This document shows, piece by piece, positions 18,480-26,095 of a stretch of 64,000 bases of DNA. Each line of letters opens with the position of its first letter. The stretch's first letter is position 1. The notes under the pieces were generated by a model that was given only the letters and a program-made list of their open reading frames with translations, searched no databases and was not told the DNA's origin. This DNA is from CAVYGN01 sp963796325. GTDB lineage: Bacteria > Spirochaetota > Brevinematia > Brevinematales > JAOACQ01. Location: contig CAWCLF010000004.1 of the NCBI GenBank assembly GCA_963796325.1, positions 1-64,000 of the forward strand, given 5' to 3'. Position numbers and translations under genes: made by a program.

Positions 18480-19701
18480 TTGTTCCCCTGCCCAGGAGCC
18501 CGGAGGGCTTTATCAGAAGTATTGCTATCAGTATGATGAAAGCTGTTACATCGCGAAGCGATGAGTTCCCGAAGCCCACCGCCAGCTGTTCGGCTATTCC
18601 CATCAGGATGCCGCCCAGCATTGCACCCGGAAGACTGCCTATACCGCCAAGGACAGCTGCAATAAATGCTTTAAGACCCGGCATAATCCCGAGCAGCGGA
18701 TCGAATGGATAGAATGCCCCGAAAATAACCCCTGCGGCCCCGGCAAGTGCCGAACCGACTGCAAAAGTGAAAGATATGATATTATTGACATTGACTCCCA
18801 TAAGCTGTGCGGCCTGGGGGTCATAAGAGACTGCTCTCATACCTCTGCCCGTTTTTGTATATTTGACAAGGAGCCAGAGTATAACCGACAATAAAGCCGC
18901 GGATAAAAAGAAAATTATATGCTGGCTGAATATAAAAATGCTGTTTGATGCCGTAACATGGATCTCCAGCATGACATCCTTCAATATGGCAGGGTAATAT
19001 TTCTGACCCGGTGTCTGCCATTTAATCATCGAATTTTCAAGGAACATCGATACGCCGATGGCGGTTATGAGATAATTAATGCGCGGGGCGGTTTTAAAAG
19101 AACGGCTGTTATATAAAAAAATGACATATGAAAACAGTGTGAAAAATATCAATGTGAATAGCAGGGCTTTAAAAATTCCGGTATGAAATAAAAGTGCCGG
19201 GAGAATGCCTGAAATTGCTCCCAGAATAACAGCCGCTGGAATAATGAGCTTTATTTTAATTTTTTGTTCTGCCAAATACCCCAGCAGACCGCATGAAAAG
19301 ACAGCTATTCCTATAGATAATAGAAAGTTCCATTTTAAAAAAACGGATATGAAATATCCGAAGCATGCCCCGATTCCGACAGAAAGAAAAAGAATAGGCG
19401 GCTTTTGACGAAGAGGCCTGTATGCTATTCTTTCAATAAGGATTCCCATTACGGCGCAGACTGCCATGGATAAGATCAAAACGGGGAAAAAAGCCCAGCG
19501 GGGCATTATATTCACGAAAAGATAAGTAACAGCGAAATAGCCGGTGAATGAACCGACCATATAGATATCGCCATGAGCGAAATTGATAAGCTTCAAAATC
19601 CCGTATACCATAGTGTAACCCAGGGCTATTAGGGAGTAAATGCTGCCGATAGAAATTCCCTGTATCAGGAATTGAAGCAGGTTTACCAGGAATTCCTCCA
19701 T
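18466..19701 (-). CDS. livH: Branched-chain amino acid ABC transporter permease LivH with extra membrane insertion
   Basis: The N-terminal half (GISIGSIYSLIALGYTMVYG..INFAHGDIYM) and C-terminal half (TGRGMRAVSYDPQAAQLMGVN, GALGG-type GGIGSLPGAMLGG) are canonical LivH. The protein is 411 residues, about 100 longer than the usual ~300. The difference is one hydrophobic block at about residues 100-204, inserted between YRPLRQ and TAPRINYLITAIG, which are normally adjacent. It would add about four transmembrane helices. The reading frame is uninterrupted, so the insertion appears genuine. Confidence 0.93.
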   Translation of the reverse strand: MEEFLVNLLQFLIQGISIGSIYSLIALGYTMVYGILKLINFAHGDIYMVGSFTGYFAVTYLFVNIMPRWAFFPVLILSMAVCAVMGILIERIAYRPLRQKPPILFLSVGIGACFGYFISVFLKWNFLLSIGIAVFSCGLLGYLAEQKIKIKLIIPAAVILGAISGILPALLFHTGIFKALLFTLIFFTLFSYVIFLYNSRSFKTAPRINYLITAIGVSMFLENSMIKWQTPGQKYYPAILKDVMLEIHVTASNSIFIFSQHIIFFLSAALLSVILWLLVKYTKTGRGMRAVSYDPQAAQLMGVNVNNIISFTFAVGSALAGAAGVIFGAFYPFDPLLGIMPGLKAFIAAVLGGIGSLPGAMLGGILMGIAEQLAVGFGNSSLRDVTAFIILIAILLIKPSGLLGRGTNEKV

Positions 19702-19720
19702 GGCTTAATCTCCCGGGGTT

Positions 19721-20854
19721 TTATCGCGGCTCGATCGTCGTCTTATAAACCTGGCTGCCGTTCTTAAGTTCAATGACTACTGCAGACTTAACAGGATTGC
19801 GGTTTTCATCGAAAGATAATTTCCCCGTTACTCCGCTGATTTTAAGATTGAGGAGGGCTTCTTCCATCTTTCCGGTATCGGTACTGCCGGCTTTCCTGAT
19901 GGCTTCGCAGAGGATCAGGGCCGAATCGTAGGAAAGCGCAGCCAGGGCGTCAGGCCTTGAGCCGAATCTTTTCGTATATGCCTTGATAAAATCTATTGCC
20001 AGAGGATTGGCGCTTTCCGGAGAATAATGATTGCTGAAGTATATATCATTTAAATTATCAGCCCCTGCAATCTTGACGAGTTGTTCCGAATCCCAACCGT
20101 CTCCTCCCAGGATCGGTATTTTAATCCCGAATTCCCTGGCTTGTTTGGCTATAAGGCCGTCTTCCTGGTAATATGCCGGCACGTAAATTATGTCGGGTTT
20201 TTTTTGCCTTATTTTAGTCAGCTGTGTCCTGAAATCCTTGTCGCCTGCAATAAAAGCTTCCTCTGAGAGAATCGTTCCTCCTCCCTTTATAAAACTTTCT
20301 CTGAAAAACTTTGCCAGTCCTTTACTGTAATCATTGGCATTGTCCACTAATATTGAAGCGGTATTGACTTTAAGGCTCTTGATGGCAAAGTTTGCCATTA
20401 CAGTTCCCTGGAAATCATCTATAAAGCAGGCTCTGAAGATATATTTTCCGATTTTTGTCACGTCGGGGTTGGTTGCAGTAGGTGTAATCATAATATGCCC
20501 CGAATCCTGTGCAATCGGTGCAGCGCTAAGGGAATTTCTGCTGGTCACGGGTCCCAATAGGGCGATTACCCTGTCCTGGGCGATCAGTTTCTTGACTGAA
20601 GAGGCTGATTCTGCCGGGTCTGATTTATTGTCCGCGATTATTAATTCTACTTTTTTGCCGAGAAGTCCGCCCGAACTGTTAACCTGATCGAAAAACAAAA
20701 GGGCGGCATTAGCACATGAAGTCCCGAATGTAGCTACATCGCCTGTTATTTCGTAGTTTCCGCCTATTTTTATCGTATCAGGCCCATCAGCTGCATGCAG
20801 GACTGAAGATAAGAACAGGCCTCCGGCTAAAATTATACATACCTTTGCCGTCAT
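19721..20854 (-). CDS. livJ: Branched-chain amino acid ABC transporter substrate-binding protein
   Basis: A 377-residue protein with a signal peptide (residues 1-21, cleavage likely after VLHA) and a type I periplasmic binding fold: IKIGGNYEITGD, FFDQVNSSGGLLGKKVELI, IALLGPVTSRNSLSAAPIAQ, ALAALSYDSA. It should capture branched-chain amino acids or similar compounds for LivHMGF. It is first in the liv operon, 19 nt before livH. A 71-nt gap separates it from the holB-like gene upstream, so it may have its own promoter in 20855-20925. Confidence 0.93.
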   Translation of the reverse strand: MTAKVCIILAGGLFLSSVLHAADGPDTIKIGGNYEITGDVATFGTSCANAALLFFDQVNSSGGLLGKKVELIIADNKSDPAESASSVKKLIAQDRVIALLGPVTSRNSLSAAPIAQDSGHIMITPTATNPDVTKIGKYIFRACFIDDFQGTVMANFAIKSLKVNTASILVDNANDYSKGLAKFFRESFIKGGGTILSEEAFIAGDKDFRTQLTKIRQKKPDIIYVPAYYQEDGLIAKQAREFGIKIPILGGDGWDSEQLVKIAGADNLNDIYFSNHYSPESANPLAIDFIKAYTKRFGSRPDALAALSYDSALILCEAIRKAGSTDTGKMEEALLNLKISGVTGKLSFDENRNPVKSAVVIELKNGSQVYKTTIEPR

Positions 20855-20925
20855 CAGAGCCCTCCGCTATATTTGCAATAGTATATATATTTACAAATTT
20901 TTCTGCAAAAAAAAAGAATTGTAAT

Positions 20926-22176
20926 TCATTCCCCTTTTTTGTTTGTTTTAAGCTTGGCACGCTGGAACCACCTTGCCAGATCTGTGAGAAGGCCGGGAAG
21001 AATCACCGCCGGCGTCAGATTGCCATACCTGATTTTATTGGAAAGGAATCCTATCTGCCTTGAGATCTCAATGAGTTCGGCAGTATAGATTGATTTAATG
21101 AAAGGCTCAGTCAATTTTCTATAATCAGGGTCGATATAAAAAGAGAGATCTGTCTTTCTTAGATATTCCTGACGGAGCATATGAGCATTTCTGATGAATT
21201 CGCAAAGTTCAACGAAAAAATGAACTGTAAATTTTCCGTTCCCTCCATCTATAATATTATCGATAAATGAAAAGACGGAGTTATCCTGCTGGATCCGGGG
21301 GGCTATTAAATTGAAGAATTCGATGACTTTTTCTTTTCTCTTCTCACGGTACATAAACAGGTCGTCTTCCATCAATTCTATCGTGGAAGAATATTTATTC
21401 TTGATATCCCTGCCGAAAATTCCTTTTAAAACAGCGGGATTCAAAGGATTGAAATGAATGACCAGGCTTCGCGAAAGTATAGTGGGCAGTATCCCTGCGC
21501 TTCTATCGGCGGTTAAAATTACAAGATTTCCGGCCGGAGGCTCTTCGAAAAGCTTGAGGCTTGCATTTTGAGCTTCAAATGTTGCATTTTCGTAATTTCC
21601 GATAAGGGTCACCCTGTGGCCGGACTTTGATTTCAGCGAGTTGAATTCAATTGCACTCCGGATAAAATCGATAGGGACCCTTGTTTTTTTCGACAACTCG
21701 TCCGATATTGCCAGGAGATTTTCAGTAAATGCCGAATTGTTCTCAATCAGATCAAAATAGTTTTTATTGTTTGCTATATTATTAAGATCGCTGTTGAATT
21801 CGCCGGCCGTATAGGATCCGCCCTTTTCGTGCATTCTTTTTAATTTGATATTGCCGATCTCTCCCAGCGATATTGCTGCGGATAATCTTGCACGGAGATA
21901 GAAAAGATAAAACTGGAATTTTTCAGCAATCTGTAAAAATCCGATATTTTTTAGAAAAAAGCGTGTTTTAACTGAAAATGAATCGTTTCTGTAAAACAAA
22001 AATTCAGCGGAAAGAAACGGGTTATTTCCAAGGATATTCCTTGATATTTCCAGGGCCGCTGTGAATTTCCCGCAGCCCCTTTCTCCCAGAAGTATTATCG
22101 TCCTTCCGAAAATGTTATTCCCTGCAAGTTTGCCTATGACAAGATCTGCCTGCGGCTGGCCTGTTATAATATCCAT
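20926..22176 (-). CDS. holB: DNA polymerase III delta'-like subunit
   Basis: A 416-residue AAA+ clamp-loader-type protein. Walker A is LGERGCGKFT. The delta'-like sensor region ASLKLFEEPPAGNLVILTAD..ILPTILSRS is well conserved, and a C-terminal helical domain follows. Between them is a long, poorly conserved part where the zinc module and Walker B usually lie; no CxxC cluster is visible. It starts directly after the recJ stop, so the two are coupled. It helps load the beta clamp on DNA. Confidence 0.82.
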   Translation of the reverse strand: MDIITGQPQADLVIGKLAGNNIFGRTIILLGERGCGKFTAALEISRNILGNNPFLSAEFLFYRNDSFSVKTRFFLKNIGFLQIAEKFQFYLFYLRARLSAAISLGEIGNIKLKRMHEKGGSYTAGEFNSDLNNIANNKNYFDLIENNSAFTENLLAISDELSKKTRVPIDFIRSAIEFNSLKSKSGHRVTLIGNYENATFEAQNASLKLFEEPPAGNLVILTADRSAGILPTILSRSLVIHFNPLNPAVLKGIFGRDIKNKYSSTIELMEDDLFMYREKRKEKVIEFFNLIAPRIQQDNSVFSFIDNIIDGGNGKFTVHFFVELCEFIRNAHMLRQEYLRKTDLSFYIDPDYRKLTEPFIKSIYTAELIEISRQIGFLSNKIRYGNLTPAVILPGLLTDLARWFQRAKLKTNKKGE

Positions 22177-24423
22177 TCAAGCGCTTCTTTTCATATCGAT
22201 GAGATTAAGCCGGATTTCCTCATTACCCTGATATTTATTAATTTCAGGAGTGACAACAAGATCGAATAAGCAGTTATTTTCGAAGAATTTAATTCTTTTA
22301 GCCCAGTTCCAGCCGGTAACAGTCAATGTTTTGCCGTTTCTCTGAACGCTGAGGAGTATATGTTCGTTACTCCTTCCTATATTCCGGTTCGATATGATTT
22401 TTACGTTTTTTACGAGAAGCCTCGGAACCTCGTTTCCATTCCCGGTGGGTTCTATCACATTTTCCAGGTAACGTATCATGTTTAGATTTATATTTTCAAA
22501 ATCTTCTATTACGGCGTCGATGATGATTTCCCTTTTGAAGTCTGTAATGTCGAGATTATCTATGTATTGAAAAATATGCTCCCTGAACGGCTCAATATTC
22601 TCTGTTTTAATAGTAAATCCGCCTGCCGATTTATGTCCTCCGAATTGGGTTATTAAGCCTGAAAGAGCTTCAAGCATTTTTATCACATCGAAGCCCGCCG
22701 GGGCCCTTATAGATCCGGTGGAATTCGGATGATCCACTGATATAATAATAACCGGCATTGTATGGAGGTTGGAAAAGCGATTTGCCAGAAGTCCTGTAGT
22801 TCCTTTTGAAAATTTATCTGAAGCGACAAAAAGTTTTCTATCGTTCGGCAGTGAATTATTTTCTATTATTGAATTTATTATTTCGATTCCTTCATCGACG
22901 ATATTTTTCCTCTCGTTATCTTTTAATATAATATCCTTGACCAGGTCTTCCGATTCATTTATTTTATTTGAAATAAGGAGCTCTACGCTGAAGCTTGCAT
23001 CGCCTATCCTGCCGGGGGAGTTTAAAATAGGTGAAACGCTCCAGCTTATATCCCTGCTTTTAATCTTTTCTATATTGATATTGATATCCCGGAGAAGTGT
23101 TATAAGGCCGATAGATGAATGAGGCATCAGGCGCAGGCCGTTTTTGACAATATTTCTGTTTTCATCGATGAGAGGCATTATATCGGCGATAGTTCCGATC
23201 GCTGCAAGGGGCAGGTATTCGTCGTAAAATTCCAGAAGTCTCGTGTTCCTGCTGATTATCAGCCTCCGGTAGACTTCCGAGCAGATAAAACTGTCGAAAA
23301 GACTCCGGTGTAATTTTTCCGTCTCAATGAATATGCCTAATGATTTCGCTACCGTGGAAAGTTTATGATCGCTGATTTTTTTAAGCATTACTCTTGCCAT
23401 TTTAAGGGTGTCTTCAACCGGATTGGACAGTGCGATTTTTATAGTTTTTTTAAGCTGATGTTCCATGAACTTGAGGTCGAAATCTATCGAATTATGACCG
23501 ACAAGCCTGCTATTGCCGATAAAGTCTAAAAACATCTTCAGGCCCTTTTCAATATCGATGCCGTCTTTTTCAAGCATTTCATTTGTGATCCCTGTAAGTT
23601 TTTCGATTTCACCTGAGATCTTCGCTGCAGGCTTGATAAGAGTCTGAAATTCAGATAATTTCACTCCGTTTTTGACCTTAACGGCGCCTATTTCTATGAT
23701 TTCATCCCTGGAAGGATTCAATCCTGTGGTTTCGATGTCGAAAAAAACAATTTCTATGTTATAAATTTCCGGAAGGGTTAATTTTTCAGCCATACCGCAG
23801 ACAAGCTTGAAAGCTACTGACGCTCCGCTTAAAGACGGGAAAGGATAATTATCATGATATATTTTAGGATTGATAATTGCATAAGCCTCCGGAAGATGTT
23901 CCCTGGATTCATGATGGTCTGTAACGATAACATCGATCCCGATTGAACGGGCGTATTCTATTTCGGCGATCGATGTTATTCCGCAATCGACCGTTATGAT
24001 CAGGCTGAACTCGTTAAGAGCAGCCCAGCCGACTACGTCTTTTGATATACCGTAGTTTTCCGAACCTTCCGGAACCCTGTAAACGACGTTAGCTTCCATC
24101 CTCTGAAGAAATTTATAGAGTATGGCCGTAGCTGTAACGCCGTCGGCGTCTTTATCGCCGAATATGAGGATGCCCTGTTTTTCCTTTATAGCATTTTCGA
24201 TTCTGTCGATCGCTTTTTCCATATCTTTAAAGAAAAAAGGAGAGTGTAAATTAAAAATAGAAGGCTTGATGAACTGCATTATTTTCGGATATGTATCCAG
24301 GTTCCTTGCAAGGAGTATTGTCGCGATCAGATCCGGATAATGGAAATTTTCGGATATTTCTTTTATTTTTTGTAAATTTATCCCCGCGATCCTCCAGACC
24401 TTCTCCTGATTCAGAAAATCCAT
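22177..24423 (-). CDS. recJ: RecJ single-strand exonuclease with an inserted DnaQ-type 3'-5' exonuclease domain
   Basis: A 748-residue protein. The DHH part has DKDADG (91-95), VDCG and TDHHES (168-173), then resumes at YLPLAAIGTIADIMPL (403-418) and ends with a DHHA1-type region (QFGGHKSAGGF) and OB-like tail. Between them, residues about 224-390 form a complete DEDDh exonuclease: FFDIETTGLNP (D229, E231), GHNSIDFDLKF (D316) and LHRSLFDS (H372, D377). All five catalytic residues are present. Ordinary RecJ is 550-600 residues without this domain. The fusion joins a 5'-3' and a 3'-5' nuclease in one chain, presumably for repair or end processing. The frame is continuous. Confidence 0.93.
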   Translation of the reverse strand: MDFLNQEKVWRIAGINLQKIKEISENFHYPDLIATILLARNLDTYPKIMQFIKPSIFNLHSPFFFKDMEKAIDRIENAIKEKQGILIFGDKDADGVTATAILYKFLQRMEANVVYRVPEGSENYGISKDVVGWAALNEFSLIITVDCGITSIAEIEYARSIGIDVIVTDHHESREHLPEAYAIINPKIYHDNYPFPSLSGASVAFKLVCGMAEKLTLPEIYNIEIVFFDIETTGLNPSRDEIIEIGAVKVKNGVKLSEFQTLIKPAAKISGEIEKLTGITNEMLEKDGIDIEKGLKMFLDFIGNSRLVGHNSIDFDLKFMEHQLKKTIKIALSNPVEDTLKMARVMLKKISDHKLSTVAKSLGIFIETEKLHRSLFDSFICSEVYRRLIISRNTRLLEFYDEYLPLAAIGTIADIMPLIDENRNIVKNGLRLMPHSSIGLITLLRDININIEKIKSRDISWSVSPILNSPGRIGDASFSVELLISNKINESEDLVKDIILKDNERKNIVDEGIEIINSIIENNSLPNDRKLFVASDKFSKGTTGLLANRFSNLHTMPVIIISVDHPNSTGSIRAPAGFDVIKMLEALSGLITQFGGHKSAGGFTIKTENIEPFREHIFQYIDNLDITDFKREIIIDAVIEDFENINLNMIRYLENVIEPTGNGNEVPRLLVKNVKIISNRNIGRSNEHILLSVQRNGKTLTVTGWNWAKRIKFFENNCLFDLVVTPEINKYQGNEEIRLNLIDMKRSA

Positions 24424-24435
24424 TTCATCAGCCCC

Positions 24436-25350
24436 TTAAGATTCAAGAACAATCGATAATAGAGCCATGCGGATATAAAGGCCGTTATGCGCCTGGCGGA
24501 AATAAGCCGACCGCGGATCCTGGTCGACTTCATAACTGATTTCATCAACCCTCGGCAAAGGATGCATAATTATTGCCTTTTCAGGGAGTATTTCGAGCAA
24601 TTTTTTATTGATAATATATATGCCTTTAGTTTTTTCATATTCTTCCATGTTTGAAAAGCGTTCCCTTTGGATCCTTGTCTGGTAAACGACGTCGACCTGC
24701 GATACAGCTTCATCCAGGTTTTCAGTTTCTTCAAATTCAACATTATGCCTGGTCAGATACTGCTTAATATCATCTTTCATCCTGACATTGGGCGGGGCAA
24801 CAAAAGTAATCCTGATGTTATTGTATTTTGCCAGAAGATATGCCAGCGATCTGGTTGTCCTCCCGTTTGCCAGATCACCAACCATAGCAATTCTGATATC
24901 ATCGATCCTGCCTAATTCCTTATTGATCGTATAAAGATCGAGAAGGGATTGGGTAGGATGCTGACCGGTCCCGTCGCCGGCATTAATTACAGGTATTTCA
25001 GATATAAGGCTCGCTTTTTTTGCCGCTCCGTTTTCAGGATGCCTTATTACAATAACATCTCCGTATCCGTTGATGACCCTGATAGTATCTTCCAGGGTTT
25101 CACCCTTGGCTGCCGATGAAAAGCTGGCTGCGTTTTCAGTCGAGATTACGCTTCCTCCGAGCTTGATCATCGCAGCTTCAAAAGATAGCCTGGTTCTTGT
25201 AGAAGGCTCATAAAACAACGTAATCAATATTTTGTTTTTTAGAACTGTTTCCCTTTGAGACAGCCTTTTCATTTTGTCGGCCAGCCCGAAAAGATAATCA
25301 AGATCCTCCCTTGAAAACTGCTCCGATTCAATGACATGTTTGAGCTTCAT
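24436..25350 (-). CDS. pyrB: Aspartate carbamoyltransferase catalytic subunit
   Basis: A 304-residue enzyme that joins carbamoyl phosphate and aspartate in pyrimidine synthesis. The carbamoyl phosphate loop FYEPSTRTRLSFE, the GTGQHPTQ active-site segment and HPLPRVDEI are all intact. The start at 25350 follows AAGGAG; in-frame codons further upstream are not preceded by a ribosome site. No pyrI or pyrC is adjacent. It sits between the HAD gene and recJ on the same strand. Confidence 0.95.
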   Translation of the reverse strand: MKLKHVIESEQFSREDLDYLFGLADKMKRLSQRETVLKNKILITLFYEPSTRTRLSFEAAMIKLGGSVISTENAASFSSAAKGETLEDTIRVINGYGDVIVIRHPENGAAKKASLISEIPVINAGDGTGQHPTQSLLDLYTINKELGRIDDIRIAMVGDLANGRTTRSLAYLLAKYNNIRITFVAPPNVRMKDDIKQYLTRHNVEFEETENLDEAVSQVDVVYQTRIQRERFSNMEEYEKTKGIYIINKKLLEILPEKAIIMHPLPRVDEISYEVDQDPRSAYFRQAHNGLYIRMALLSIVLES

Positions 25351-25381
25351 TACAGAACTCCTTATCAATAAAGCTTCGGGT

Positions 25382-26074
25382 TTACAGATATCCGCCGCTG
25401 TAACGGAGGGCAATCTCAAAGGCGTCTTCACCGCTTTCGTTATACAGATGAACAGAGTATCCCGCTTTTACCATATTATTATATTCATCGCTTTTCATGT
25501 TTCCTACATAAATAGCGACATTTTTTAAAAATTGTATTTTTTTCAGCGTCATCTCGACAAGGAAAGATACAGGCTTGACAAATCCGATTTCATCGGAGAA
25601 TACAATATCATCTATTAAATCATATATTGTCAATTCTTTAAGGAGCATCCGGATTATGTTGCCGGGGGTTTTATTGGATGTGGAAACCAGCGAGATTATT
25701 TTGCCCCTTTCTTTTAACAGGCTGAGCGCTTTGGAGGCGTTTTTTTTAAGTTTGGGAGATATCTGCAATACCGCATCGATATAGCTGTCATAAATTTTTT
25801 TAAACAGGACGGAATCCTTGATCCCAAGGCTGTTTAAAAGGAATTCAACCTGCTGGAAAGGGCCGAAGGATTTTCCCGAGTCTTCAAATTTGTTTGAATA
25901 ATCTGACATTTCAGAATATTTCTTCCTCAGATTAACGAATTTGATCGGGAAGAGGGACTTTTCCAGGATTGTGTATATATTATCCAGCCGGTATCTTTCC
26001 CTTTCGCTGTTGCCGTAGGTATCGTCAAGGATAGTCTGGTAGAGATTGAATATGATGCATGAATAATCGCTCAT
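25382..26074 (-). CDS. HAD-superfamily protein with altered catalytic residues
   Basis: A 230-residue HAD-fold protein. Motif I reads IFNLYQTILDD where active relatives have FDxYGTL, so the nucleophile Asp is Asn. Motif II (VSTSNKT), the motif III Lys (EIGFVKP) and a motif IV-like region (IYVGNMKSDEYNNMVKAGY, where GD is GN) are recognisable. A phosphatase mechanism needs the motif I Asp, so this is probably an inactive or binding-only member. It is 21 nt from gyrA/parC and 31 nt from pyrB, within one transcription unit. Confidence 0.8.
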   Translation of the reverse strand: MSDYSCIIFNLYQTILDDTYGNSERERYRLDNIYTILEKSLFPIKFVNLRKKYSEMSDYSNKFEDSGKSFGPFQQVEFLLNSLGIKDSVLFKKIYDSYIDAVLQISPKLKKNASKALSLLKERGKIISLVSTSNKTPGNIIRMLLKELTIYDLIDDIVFSDEIGFVKPVSFLVEMTLKKIQFLKNVAIYVGNMKSDEYNNMVKAGYSVHLYNESGEDAFEIALRYSGGYL

Positions 26075-26095
26075 ATCCCCCTCCGAGCCTGATTA

